A stretch of 16,111 nt of DNA from an uncultured Odoribacter sp. (GCA_910588375.1 CAJUQA010000033.1:1-16111); one strand, 5' to 3'. Shown: positions 1 to 8,011, numbered from the stretch's first letter. Notes: a model not told the origin generated them from the letters alone. Made by a program: numbers and translations.

Positions 1-50
1 GCGGCGGACTGTTAATCCGTAGGTCGTAGGTTCAAGTCCTACCTGAGGAG
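1..50 (+). tRNA. tRNA-Asn (GTT), 3' portion; 5' end lies outside the window
   Basis: The anticodon stem pairs 4-8 with 16-20 around a seven-base loop at 9-15 containing anticodon GTT (11-13), which reads Asn codons. A five-base variable region (21-25) follows. The T arm has stem 26-30/38-42 and loop TTCAAGT. The 3' acceptor strand CTGAGGA (43-49) and discriminator G50 come next. The acceptor half matches the usual bacterial tRNA-Asn pattern. The D arm and 5' acceptor strand are cut off by the window edge. CCA is not encoded: CTG follows the discriminator, so the CCA tail must be added after transcription. Confidence 0.95.
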
Positions 51-53
51 CTG

Positions 54-88
54 AAATCCGGTGCTGGAAGGTACCGGATTTTTGTTTT
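54..88 (+). terminator. Rho-independent terminator of the tRNA-Asn transcript
   Basis: A perfect 9-bp stem (AAATCCGGT at 54-62 with ACCGGATTT at 73-81) encloses a 10-nt loop and is followed by TTGTTTT. It begins four bases after the tRNA discriminator base, so it is placed to end the tRNA transcript. Confidence 0.85.
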
Positions 89-100
89 AAACTACAGCCT

Positions 101-364
101 ATGAAAAACTTGAACAAAACGGCACTGATTGTTTCTTTCCTCGTATTACTGGTTGCTTTCAGTGTCTTAAGCATGACCTCCGTTCCCCGCGAATTTCGCT
201 ATACACTAAACGGCATGAATCCCTGGAGAGGCATTGAAGGACTGGCATTCACCGTAAAACACTTTCTGCACACGGGAACGACACTTACATATTTATGTAC
301 CGTCGGTTTGATTTTTCTTATTTGGTGGCGTCTGTATTCCATCTTCAACCGCATCTGGAATTGA
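101..364 (+). CDS. Small two-helix membrane protein, unknown function
   Basis: This 87-residue protein is not recognised as a named family. It has two clear hydrophobic segments, roughly residues 8-26 and 60-80, joined by a polar linker of about 33 residues. The Lys-rich N-terminus (MKNLNK) and the basic residues after the second helix suggest that both ends face the cytoplasm. It starts with ATG only 12 nt after the T-tract of the tRNA-Asn terminator. No Shine-Dalgarno site or separate promoter is visible in that space, so expression may depend on read-through from the tRNA or on a promoter inside the tRNA region. The membrane-protein-like composition argues that it is real. A role in a pathway cannot be inferred, and the downstream purM has its own promoter. 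Confidence 0.6.
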   Translation: MKNLNKTALIVSFLVLLVAFSVLSMTSVPREFRYTLNGMNPWRGIEGLAFTVKHFLHTGTTLTYLCTVGLIFLIWWRLYSIFNRIWN

Positions 365-386
365 AAAAGTGGAAGCGAACGGAATA

Positions 387-418
387 TTTTCGATTATCAA
401 TAGTTTTATCTAAATTTG
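387..418 (+). promoter_or_regulatory. Bacteroidetes-type promoter of purM
   Basis: A perfect -7 box TAAATTTG (411-418; consensus TAnnTTTG) lies 31 bp before the purM start codon. About 20 bp upstream is a T-rich stretch, TTTTC (387-391), that is only a partial match to the -33 TTTG element. Transcription would start near 425 and give a short leader of about 25 nt. The call rests mainly on the -7 box. Confidence 0.6.
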
Positions 419-449
419 AACACTTAAAATTCCGATAGAATCCGCAGTC

Positions 450-1628
450 ATGAGAAAAGACGAAAGATATAACAAACGTGGCGTATCCGCCTCCAAAGAA
501 GACGTACACAACGCCATCAAGAACATTGACAAAGGCATTTTTCCAAAAGCATTCTGTAAGATTGTCCCCGACTATTTAGGTGGAGATCCCGCCTACTGCA
601 ACATCATGCACGCAGACGGAGCCGGTACAAAATCCTCACTGGCTTATATGTACTGGAAAGAAACGGGAGATTTATCCGTTTGGAAAGGAATCGCCCAGGA
701 TGCTTTAATTATGAATATCGACGACCTGCTATGTGTGGGTGCCGTAGATAACATCTTGTTATCGTCCACCATCGGACGCAACAAAAACCTCATCCCCGGC
801 GAAGTTATCGCCGCCATCATCAACGGCACGGAAGAATTGCTGGCAGAATACCGGAAACTCGGAGTTAATATTTATTCTACCGGAGGAGAGACTGCCGACG
901 TGGGGGATCTGGTACGTACAATTATTGTTGACTCCACCGTAACCTGCCGCATGAAACGCGAGGACGTGATTGACAATGCCCGTATCCAGGCCGGAGATGT
1001 AATTGTAGGCTTGGCATCCTACGGACAAGCAAGCTACGAACAGGAATACAACGGAGGTATGGGTTCCAACGGACTGACTTCCGCCCGACATGATGTTTTT
1101 GCCAAATATTTAGCGCAAAAATACCCGGAAAGCTATGACAACGCCGTACCCGAAGAATTGGTATATGCCGGCAACTGCCGTCTGACCGACCCTGTCGAAG
1201 GGACTCCTTTGGATGCGGGTAAACTGGTTTTGTCTGCCACCCGTACTTATGCTCCGGTTATCAAGCAATTATTAGACCGCTACCGTCACCGGATTCACGG
1301 CATGGTGCATTGCTCCGGCGGAGCACAGACCAAAGTCATGAACTTCGTAGACAACATGCACATTGTCAAAGACAACCTTTTCCCCGTTCCGCCGCTGTTC
1401 CGGCTGATTCAGGAACAATCTGGCACTCCTTGGGAAGAGATGTATAAAGTCTTCAATATGGGACACCGCATGGAAATATACGTAGACGAAGAATTGGCGG
1501 ATGAAATCATCGCCGTTTCCAAAAGTTTCAATATTGACGCCCGAATCGTCGGCCGTTGCTACGACAATGACGAGGGCGAAGGCAATAAGCTTACCATACT
1601 CAGCGAATTCGGGAAATTCATATACTGA
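450..1628 (+). CDS. purM: Phosphoribosylformylglycinamidine cyclo-ligase (AIR synthase), long Bacteroidetes form
   Basis: PurM closes formylglycinamidine ribonucleotide (FGAM) to aminoimidazole ribonucleotide using ATP, the fifth step of de novo purine synthesis in the cytosol. Seen in the 392 residues: the phosphate-binding DGAGTK (56-61), GGETADVGD (145-153), a SNGLT segment (206-210) corresponding to the family's HSNGYSL, the HCSGGAQTK motif (287-295) and FNMGHRMEIYV near 335-345, matching the FNMG motif of PurM. The N-terminal AIRS and C-terminal AIRS_C halves are both complete. It is longer than the roughly 345-residue enterobacterial enzyme. One extra stretch is the Tyr/Glu/Gly-rich piece between GLAS (187-190) and SNGL. 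The ATG start is supported by the promoter 31 bp upstream and by the conserved N-terminus (RYNKRGVSASKEDV). The gene stands alone, not in a pur operon, and converges on the B12 operon. Confidence 0.93.
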   Translation: MRKDERYNKRGVSASKEDVHNAIKNIDKGIFPKAFCKIVPDYLGGDPAYCNIMHADGAGTKSSLAYMYWKETGDLSVWKGIAQDALIMNIDDLLCVGAVDNILLSSTIGRNKNLIPGEVIAAIINGTEELLAEYRKLGVNIYSTGGETADVGDLVRTIIVDSTVTCRMKREDVIDNARIQAGDVIVGLASYGQASYEQEYNGGMGSNGLTSARHDVFAKYLAQKYPESYDNAVPEELVYAGNCRLTDPVEGTPLDAGKLVLSATRTYAPVIKQLLDRYRHRIHGMVHCSGGAQTKVMNFVDNMHIVKDNLFPVPPLFRLIQEQSGTPWEEMYKVFNMGHRMEIYVDEELADEIIAVSKSFNIDARIVGRCYDNDEGEGNKLTILSEFGKFIY

Positions 1629-1665
1629 ACGGTAAGTTTCATTCATAAACTTTATATATAAAACG

Positions 1666-1690
1666 AAAGGATGCCCGCAAGGCATCCTTT
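1666..1690. terminator. Hairpin terminator between convergent purM and btuD
   Basis: A perfect 10-bp stem (AAAGGATGCC at 1666-1675, GGCATCCTTT at 1681-1690) has a 5-nt loop. It lies 37 nt after the purM stop and 17 nt from the btuD stop. T residues follow in the + direction, and the reverse strand also runs into a T-rich stretch, so it probably serves both transcripts. Confidence 0.85.
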
Positions 1691-1707
1691 TATCATACAT
1701 ACTGCCT

Positions 1708-2721
1708 TTATCCGTTCGGCAAGACGGAAAGAAGTTCTTCAAAAGAAGAACAGCTACTGGTTTTTCCGGATTGGTTCAAAATCAGACGGTCTGGAGCTAC
1801 AGCCTGGAGAGAAGGCAGGGAGACATTTTCCGGAGAGGGCTGAACACAGGCATAATGACGGCGGTTCAACGCATTGACCGTCCAATGCAACAGAGTCTCG
1901 TCATCCGATTCGACCACTATTTTTTTCTGCCCGTTGACAATGGGGTAATACACTCCGTGTGCATAGTCAAAACAGATGTCGGAACGGTTGAAAAGAGTAT
2001 CCATACGACGGTGAAGTATCAAGTCCTCCGTTACACCGCATTGCAAACCGTTTTCTGCCGATAATAACCAGAGTTTATCGGCAAGGACAAGCGCCTGTTC
2101 TACATTGTGGGTGGAAAGCAAAATCGCTTTGTTTTGCTCCATCGCCAGACGGTGCAACAATCCGAAAACTTCCGTACGGCTGACAACATCCAGAAAAGCG
2201 GTCGGTTCATCCAACAGAATGACCGGACATTCCTGAACCAACGCTTTGGCAATCATCGCTTTTTGCCGCTCTCCGTCCGAAAGTTCGGCGGTATAGCTTT
2301 GTGCCTTATGGGCTATGCCGACAGCTTCTAAGGCTTCCGCTATCAAGGCATGGTCTTGGGCATGCAACCGCCCGAAGAACCCAGTATGTGGCTGTCTTCC
2401 CAAGGCCACCAATTCTTCCACTTTCAGACCTCCCGCCATCGTTTTATCTGTCAGCACCATGCCGATACGGCGGGAGCGTTCCTTCTCCGAATAAGCATTC
2501 AGCGGTTTATTTTCAAGCATCAACTCTCCGGCAAGCGGCGGTTGTGAAGCCGATAAAGTACGCAATAAAGTGGATTTCCCCGCGCCGTTTGAGCCCAACA
2601 GACAGGTTAATTCTCCGGAATACAGCTGAAAAGAGAGATGCCGGTGTACGATACTCGTTCGTCTTCCCGTTCGGTAGCCGATACTTAAATCAGAGGCGGT
2701 TATCACAGGATTCTTTTCCAT
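1708..2721 (-). CDS. btuD: Vitamin B12 ABC transporter, ATP-binding subunit
   Basis: This is the cytoplasmic ATPase that drives cobalamin import through BtuC. The open frame extends upstream, but the start chosen is the ATG at 2721, giving 337 residues. It overlaps the btuC stop as TGATG, which implies translational coupling, and upstream codons would run through btuC. Motifs in order: Walker A GSNGAGKST (43-51), signature LSDGERQKA (147-155), Walker B VILLDEP (167-173) and switch histidine in STHN (H205). The usual Q-loop glutamine is absent: the segment reads GMVLTDK (87-93). The protein is about 80 residues longer than a minimal FecE/BtuD ATPase. The extra C-terminal part (about 255-337) has no recognised motif. 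Assignment to B12 rather than iron-siderophore or heme transport rests on the riboswitch and on btuB and btuG in the same operon. Confidence 0.88.
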   Translation of the reverse strand: MEKNPVITASDLSIGYRTGRRTSIVHRHLSFQLYSGELTCLLGSNGAGKSTLLRTLSASQPPLAGELMLENKPLNAYSEKERSRRIGMVLTDKTMAGGLKVEELVALGRQPHTGFFGRLHAQDHALIAEALEAVGIAHKAQSYTAELSDGERQKAMIAKALVQECPVILLDEPTAFLDVVSRTEVFGLLHRLAMEQNKAILLSTHNVEQALVLADKLWLLSAENGLQCGVTEDLILHRRMDTLFNRSDICFDYAHGVYYPIVNGQKKIVVESDDETLLHWTVNALNRRHYACVQPSPENVSLPSLQAVAPDRLILNQSGKTSSCSSFEELLSVLPNG

Positions 2722-3746
2722 CAATGAAAGTATTGGATTTTGCGTTGGTTGACGATAACGTAAATAATAACAGGTGCACCGAGCACCGGAGTAATCGCAT
2801 TCAGCGGTATGACCCCCGCCGTTCCCGGCAGGACGCTGATAAGATTGCATAACAGAGCCGTCACGGCACCACATAGCAAAGTCAGCGGCAGTAAAAGATT
2901 ATGATTGGATGACCCCAACAGCAAACGGGCTACGTGTGGCACAGCCAATCCGATGAAAGCAATAGGCCCGCAAAAAGCAGTAGCCACCGCTGTCAGTAAT
3001 CCGGTACTGACCAAAAGCAAAATCCGGATACGCTTTACATTTACACCGAGATTTTCCGCATAACGTTCCCCCAACAGAAGGGCATTCAACGGTTTTATCA
3101 ACAACAGGGCTAATAAAAGACCAATAAGCAACAGACCGCAAAAGAGGGGCAATTGGCTGACCGATACTCCGGAGAAATCTCCCATGCCCCACATAGTGTA
3201 AGAAAAAACACCTTCCGCCGTGGCGAAAAAATTTAATAGAGAAATAGCGGAAGAAGTAATATACCCCATCATTATGCCGATAATCAGCAACATGATGTTA
3301 CTGCGTACAAAAGTGGAAAAAAAGATAATGAACCCCAAGATAAAAACGGCACCGGCAAAAGCACCCGTAATGACAGCCATGTAGCCGGAAACGGGAAGTC
3401 CAATTGTGATTCTTCCTACCGAGCCGCCATAAAGTAGCATGACTAATGCAACTCCCAGACTCGCTCCCGAATCAATTCCCAAAATCGAAGGGCCTGCCAA
3501 CGGATTGGCGAATACGGTCTGGAGCATTAAACCGGCAACAGCTAAAGAAGCCCCCGCAAACATGGCGGTAATCGCCTGGGGCAGGCGTGTCTGCAATACG
3601 ATGTACGTCCACGTAACCTTTTCTTCTTCTCCGAGCAAAATAGAGAATACCGACCGGAAGGGAATCCGTACGGAACCCCAAAACAGATTGGCAGTAAAAA
3701 GAATGCCCAGCAATAAGGCGACATACCAAAGAATGCGACGCTTCAT
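2721..3746 (-). CDS. btuC: Vitamin B12 ABC transporter, membrane permease (FecCD/BtuC family)
   Basis: This inner-membrane channel subunit would work as a dimer with BtuD and receive cobalamin from BtuF. Its 341 residues are almost wholly hydrophobic, with about ten potential helices, as expected for the family. Family motifs are present: the RLP(Q) segment after the first periplasmic stretch (LQTRLPQAI), NPLAGPSILGIDSGASLG near the second helix pair, GERYAENLGVNV (the cytoplasmic loop that couples to the ATPase) and FIGLAVPHVARLLLGSSNH. The ATG at 3746 lies 24 nt after the btuF stop, and the stop codon shares one base with the btuD start. FecCD permeases look alike across iron, heme and B12 systems, so substrate is inferred from the operon. 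Confidence 0.9.
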   Translation of the reverse strand: MKRRILWYVALLLGILFTANLFWGSVRIPFRSVFSILLGEEEKVTWTYIVLQTRLPQAITAMFAGASLAVAGLMLQTVFANPLAGPSILGIDSGASLGVALVMLLYGGSVGRITIGLPVSGYMAVITGAFAGAVFILGFIIFFSTFVRSNIMLLIIGIMMGYITSSAISLLNFFATAEGVFSYTMWGMGDFSGVSVSQLPLFCGLLLIGLLLALLLIKPLNALLLGERYAENLGVNVKRIRILLLVSTGLLTAVATAFCGPIAFIGLAVPHVARLLLGSSNHNLLLPLTLLCGAVTALLCNLISVLPGTAGVIPLNAITPVLGAPVIIYVIVNQRKIQYFH

Positions 3747-3770
3747 CCGCAGAATATTAAATTTTTTCCG

Positions 3771-4889
3771 TTACTCCATTTCCCGGTAATACCGTAACCG
3801 GTAATCGGGTAAAACTTCCGGATGAAAGATTTTCACCAAATCCTTCAACAGGTAATCGGGACGGATAGGTACCTCTTCATAATAAGGTACAACTCCCGTA
3901 TTGCAGGTAAAGATACTGCGATTTTTCCAAGCGGCAAAATGGGCATAAGGTGCGTAATCACTTTTAAGGTCTTGGTAGCCCATCTCCTGCGGACGGTTGT
4001 ATTTTATCAGCCAGTAATCCGCTTCTCCGCCCTGTTCAAAAACGGTTTCAAAAGCCAAAGGAAACGAACCGGAATGCGAATCGTCTTTCCAACAATAATC
4101 CGCTCCCGCATCTTTCAGCAAACTGCCCATATAACTGTTGCCCCCCGAAACATACCATACTGCGCCATACTTCATGTCAAGTAAGACCGTCGGACGTTTT
4201 TTGACCTCTTTGACCAATGTTTTGATCTCTTCATAGGCTTTCACCGCTTCTGCAAAAAGCGAATCCGCCAAAGCCTCCCGGTCGAAAAACAAAGCTAGAA
4301 AGCGAATCCATTCCGCCCGTCCCAACGGGGTCGGTTCCATGTAGTCCACACACTTTATTTGCGGGATACCTGTTTTCTCCACCCGTCCGTATGGGGCATT
4401 GCTCAGGGGAGAAGTAATCATCCCGTCCGGTATCAGTTCTATCAACCGCTCTACATCGGGTGCCGACGCCTCCCCTATATCAGTTATGCGTCCCTCTTTT
4501 AATCCTTCCTGTACAAAAGGCAAATCGATATAACGGGATTCACATACCCCGACCACTTCCTGCCGCACCCCCAGCATATCCAGCCAGCCACAATGTACCG
4601 ACGTCGCTGCCACTACCCTTTTCAAAGGTGTCCGGACAAGAACGCCTTGCGGTAATCCCTGCGGCAACTCTTTATCGGCAGGCACCAACACATAACGTTG
4701 CAGCAACTTGGTCGTATCCCACGGGTCACGCACCTCCACCTCCGTATACTCCTCCATACGTGTTACTGAAAATCCGGTAGCATAATCTATCCGAAACCCC
4801 GTCCCCTCCTGCCCTTGAGAAACAGAAGAATCCTTCTGCCTGCAAGCGGCAAGCAGAAGGATTATAATCAAATAATAAACAACTCGCAT
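3771..4889 (-). CDS. btuF: Vitamin B12-binding periplasmic lipoprotein (class III substrate-binding protein)
   Basis: This protein would bind cobalamin in the periplasm and deliver it to BtuCD. It has 372 residues. The N-terminus is a lipoprotein signal with lipobox LAAC (13-16), so Cys16 would carry the lipid anchor. The next residues (RQKD) are not Asp-rich. The body is a Peripla_BP_2-type fold: a first lobe with VVAATSVHCGWLDMLG and VVGVCESRYIDLP, the family-typical SAPDVERLIELIPDGMIT, a helical linker (about residues 190-220) and a second lobe containing VLLDMKYGAVWYVSGGNSYMG. The ATG at 4889 is one base past the btuG stop, which indicates coupled expression. At 372 residues it is larger than E. 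coli BtuF (about 266). Corrinoid specificity comes from the operon context, not from residues I can point to. Confidence 0.87.
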   Translation of the reverse strand: MRVVYYLIIILLLAACRQKDSSVSQGQEGTGFRIDYATGFSVTRMEEYTEVEVRDPWDTTKLLQRYVLVPADKELPQGLPQGVLVRTPLKRVVAATSVHCGWLDMLGVRQEVVGVCESRYIDLPFVQEGLKEGRITDIGEASAPDVERLIELIPDGMITSPLSNAPYGRVEKTGIPQIKCVDYMEPTPLGRAEWIRFLALFFDREALADSLFAEAVKAYEEIKTLVKEVKKRPTVLLDMKYGAVWYVSGGNSYMGSLLKDAGADYCWKDDSHSGSFPLAFETVFEQGGEADYWLIKYNRPQEMGYQDLKSDYAPYAHFAAWKNRSIFTCNTGVVPYYEEVPIRPDYLLKDLVKIFHPEVLPDYRLRYYREME

Positions 4890-4890
4890 C

Positions 4891-5967
4891 TTATTTCACA
4901 TAAACCACTTTCAACGGATTCAAACCTGCTCCGAATTTCGTCACCAAGGTTCCGTCGGTTTTATAAACATAAACGTCTCCGTCATTTCTGTAATCGGAAG
5001 AGGTCAAATACAAATATTCGGTTTTGGGTTCATAAGAAAGTTTGTAGGGTTTTACTATTACTGAAGCATCCTTAATCCATTCTCCGGACAACATTTCTTC
5101 TTTTTCCGTATCGTACACCGGATAAGAAATAATTTGATTCCAATTGGCATCGTATTGGGAATACATCAGATACAACTTCTTTCCGTCTGTAGCCATTTCC
5201 GTTGCTTCTCCGACTTTTGTCACGGTGTAATCTTTCAGATTTATTTTCTGAAGCGTATTAGGAACATCCCCGTAATTTCCCATTGAAATACAATAAACAT
5301 CTCCATTGTCTACAGTTGTTAAAACAGTCGGATTAATTGCTACTTCAATAGTATTTTCCACTTCAAAATTCTTTAAATTGATAACGGAAACCGTCTTATC
5401 ATATCCTACCGGTGTATTGTAATCCATACCTCCGGAGTTGGCAACAAATAACTTTCCATTGGAAACAGTTAGTCCTTCCGGATTCCGTCCCACTTTCACC
5501 TGGGCTTCTATCGTAAAATCCGATGTGTTGATTTTTGCTACATAGCCATCATACAGACTGACATACAACTTTTTGTCGTGATATGCCAAAGACCGGGGCG
5601 ATTGCGGTTGTCCATCGCGTAATAATGCAATGGAGGTTACTTCTACAAAATCACGGGTCATGACTGAAATACGATTGGAATTATATACTGCCAGATAAAT
5701 ATACTTTCCATTGCAAAGAATATCCTGTCCGCTATCCCCCAATCCTTTTGAATTTTGAGCGGCATATACATCATCGGTATTACTTGTTTGGGTGACGGGA
5801 TCGTAATAGGTAATTGTCGAATTGTTATTCCCCATTTTACCGTTATTCAATACATAAATACCTTCCTCTACGGTCACATCGTCGTCATCATCGTCGCTAC
5901 ATGCCGTAAAAGTAAAAGCACACAGGATTAACATCCATAAGGTCAAATAAAAACTTCTCATTTTCAT
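4891..5967 (-). CDS. btuG: BtuG-type surface B12-binding lipoprotein (beta-propeller)
   Basis: In Bacteroides, BtuG is a cell-surface lipoprotein that captures B12 with extreme affinity and hands it to BtuB, with which it forms a lidded complex. This 358-residue protein fits. It has a lipobox ending at Cys23 (FTAC, 20-23), then Ser and six Asp (25-30), the acidic kind of segment that sends Bacteroidota lipoproteins to the outer surface. The rest consists of YncE-like propeller blades with repeated patterns such as GKLFVANSGG, KKLYVSLYDG, GKYIYLAVYN and EYLYLTSSDY. It lies between btuB (26-nt gap) and btuF (1-nt gap). M3 is an alternative start with no effect on the mature protein. The gene looks A+T-richer than its neighbours. 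Fold, position and export signal are seen; B12 binding is inferred from the described family. Confidence 0.82.
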   Translation of the reverse strand: MKMRSFYLTLWMLILCAFTFTACSDDDDDDVTVEEGIYVLNNGKMGNNNSTITYYDPVTQTSNTDDVYAAQNSKGLGDSGQDILCNGKYIYLAVYNSNRISVMTRDFVEVTSIALLRDGQPQSPRSLAYHDKKLYVSLYDGYVAKINTSDFTIEAQVKVGRNPEGLTVSNGKLFVANSGGMDYNTPVGYDKTVSVINLKNFEVENTIEVAINPTVLTTVDNGDVYCISMGNYGDVPNTLQKINLKDYTVTKVGEATEMATDGKKLYLMYSQYDANWNQIISYPVYDTEKEEMLSGEWIKDASVIVKPYKLSYEPKTEYLYLTSSDYRNDGDVYVYKTDGTLVTKFGAGLNPLKVVYVK

Positions 5968-5993
5968 GTTACTGCATTTTAAATTAAACTATC

Positions 5994-7997
5994 TCAAAAA
6001 ATAATACTCGCACTCAAACGATACGAACGTCCCGGCATAGGATAGTACTGAATAATACTGTACTGTTCATCCGTTAAATTGACCAAATCCGCTTGCAGGC
6101 GGAAACGGGTTCTACCGCTTTCAAAATCCCGGTTTATCGATAAGGTATGTTCGGCATAGCGGTCAATGCGGTTTGCCTTAATATTCTGCGGTAAAGCATA
6201 CCGCTCCCCGCAAACCATGGCAGTATAGCTGACATTGACCCACGGCATAAGCAGAGAGGCCGACAATGAACCGGAATGTTGAGGGGTATAAGGAATCTGG
6301 TCTTTATAATTTTTTTCGTTCTTATCCGTCAAATCGATGGCTTTTTGCCAAGTATAAGTACCGTTTACCTGACAGTGAATCCGGTTTGTGATAGGGAATT
6401 CCACCGTCCCTTTTACATCGCTCCCCCAAATATCCACGGTACCCATATTCATCATCTTCCATACATACATCATTGGCAATGCCACGATTTTGTCTTCCAC
6501 CCGATTGTAATAGACATCCGCTGTCACACTCACATAGTCTATCCCTTTCCATTGTCCCGACCAAGTGATTCCCACATTATATTGTATGGCGGTTTCCGGT
6601 TTCAGATTCCGGTTGCCCATTCTCAAATAATACAAATCGTTGAAAGTCGGTACCCGGAACACATGTTTATAAAACAAACGGACATACAAATTCCGGTCAA
6701 GCCACGGTTGGTAAGACAAACTTACTCCCGGGGAAAGTTTTCGTTTGTCTTCCGGACAATCGCCTTGTTCCACTTTCTCCTTGATATAAGTTCCCAAAAG
6801 CATTGCATTCGCCGTCAGGCGCCTATACCGATAACGAGCTGTCAAAACCGTTTGTGAAGTATAACGCTCCGGACGGGGAGTATCTGTAAAATTGTTTGTC
6901 AATTGATTATAGGCAAAGTCTGTTGCCAAAGCATAGGAAATTCGTCCGTGGGGAGTATACAGACCGCTTACCGTCGCATAATACTCTTGTTGTGTATTCC
7001 GATCGATTTGCCTTCCGCTTGCATATTTATTATTCACATCCATATACCGGTTCCACGAATAATTGTATTTCAAAGCTCCTTTCAGAGCCCACTGTGCATT
7101 GAAATGTTTTTCGTACCCCGTTTGGGCAAAGAAGTTGCGATCCCACAAACGTTCCTTATTATAAGGGTTGTAATAGATAACCCCGCCCGGAAGCCCCCGT
7201 TCCGATTGGAAATAATAGGCTTTTGCCGTCAGGGTGCTGCTGTCCCGAAAGACTGTATAGAGATTCGCTTCCGTATGCCACGAAAGAATATCGGAATTAT
7301 AACGCTTTTCACGGGTAACCAATTTCCCGTTTTGCAAGGTAAAGGGATAAGTACCGTCCGCCCTTAAAAAATCGCCGTCCACAGACAAACTTGTCCCGGA
7401 TGCCAGCCGCCGGGCATAACGCAAAGAAGGATTCACCATCCCGAAAGAACCGCCTTTTATCCGTACCTGCAAACTATAATTCCGGTTTTCCCTGAATTCC
7501 GGCCGTTGGGTCCGAATACTCAACACGCCCGCTGATGCAAACATACGTGCCGACTGGAAAATGTCGTCTTCCTGGCCTACGGCAAGACTTACCTGTGATA
7601 TATTGTCCAATGAAAAACGGCCGATGTCGATTTGTCCCGCCTGGCAATTGCTGACAGCGATTCCGTCATACATCACTCCCGTATGATGGGCTCCGAGACT
7701 ACGCACCGATACCGTTTTCAAGCCTCCGATTCCGCCATAATCCTTTACCGTCACACCACTGAAACGCCTTACGGCATCCGCCAGACTCTGATACCCCAAC
7801 CGTTCCATCTCCCCACCGCTTACAACTTGCAATGGCGCAGTGGAACGGACTACCGAAGGACGCCGCACCGCCGACACATCCACCTGCTGCAACTCATGTA
7901 CCCGAGTAGTATCTACCGTCTGCGCGGAAATCCGCACCAAACCGCTTCCCAAACCCAGAAGACAAAGCCCGCACCGATAAAAAAACAAACGAACCAA
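5994..7997 (-). CDS. btuB: TonB-dependent outer-membrane vitamin B12 receptor
   Basis: This 22-stranded outer-membrane barrel would import cobalamin using TonB energy. It has 667 residues: a signal peptide with likely cleavage after ISA (residue 25), a TonB-box-like LQQVDVSAV (36-44), a plug domain (about 52-165, including SLADAVRRFSGVTVKDYGG and VRSLGAHHTGVMYDGI) and a barrel ending in an aromatic C-terminus (YRLSASIIF). There is no N-terminal carboxypeptidase-like extension of the SusC type, consistent with a BtuB-size receptor. The start is TTG at 7997. An in-frame stop lies at 8010-8012, no ATG lies between it and the signal peptide, and AAAGGGA (8005-8011) sits 8 nt upstream as a ribosome-binding site. 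It is the first gene after the cobalamin riboswitch, so it should be repressed by adenosyl- or related cobalamins. The TTG start may further limit its expression. Confidence 0.92.
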   Translation of the reverse strand: MVRLFFYRCGLCLLGLGSGLVRISAQTVDTTRVHELQQVDVSAVRRPSVVRSTAPLQVVSGGEMERLGYQSLADAVRRFSGVTVKDYGGIGGLKTVSVRSLGAHHTGVMYDGIAVSNCQAGQIDIGRFSLDNISQVSLAVGQEDDIFQSARMFASAGVLSIRTQRPEFRENRNYSLQVRIKGGSFGMVNPSLRYARRLASGTSLSVDGDFLRADGTYPFTLQNGKLVTREKRYNSDILSWHTEANLYTVFRDSSTLTAKAYYFQSERGLPGGVIYYNPYNKERLWDRNFFAQTGYEKHFNAQWALKGALKYNYSWNRYMDVNNKYASGRQIDRNTQQEYYATVSGLYTPHGRISYALATDFAYNQLTNNFTDTPRPERYTSQTVLTARYRYRRLTANAMLLGTYIKEKVEQGDCPEDKRKLSPGVSLSYQPWLDRNLYVRLFYKHVFRVPTFNDLYYLRMGNRNLKPETAIQYNVGITWSGQWKGIDYVSVTADVYYNRVEDKIVALPMMYVWKMMNMGTVDIWGSDVKGTVEFPITNRIHCQVNGTYTWQKAIDLTDKNEKNYKDQIPYTPQHSGSLSASLLMPWVNVSYTAMVCGERYALPQNIKANRIDRYAEHTLSINRDFESGRTRFRLQADLVNLTDEQYSIIQYYPMPGRSYRLSASIIF

Positions 7998-8004
7998 AAC
8001 GCGT

Positions 8005-8011
8005 TCCCTTT
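8005..8011 (-). promoter_or_regulatory. Ribosome-binding site deciding the btuB TTG start
   Basis: AAAGGGA on the - strand lies 8 nt before the TTG at 7997. It is one of the few Shine-Dalgarno-like sites in the window. It is close enough to the leader to be the element masked by the riboswitch if control is translational, but I do not see a clear pairing partner. Confidence 0.5.

Noticed and set aside
1..100. tRNA gene as an integration site of a genomic island
   Set aside because: No integrase, attachment-site duplication or mobile gene follows; the next genes are a microprotein and the housekeeping gene purM.
2722..2874. Upstream extension of the btuD frame by 51 codons
   Set aside because: The extension lies inside btuC, its residues do not resemble an ABC ATPase N-terminus, and the TGATG junction at 2719-2723 gives a natural coupled start.
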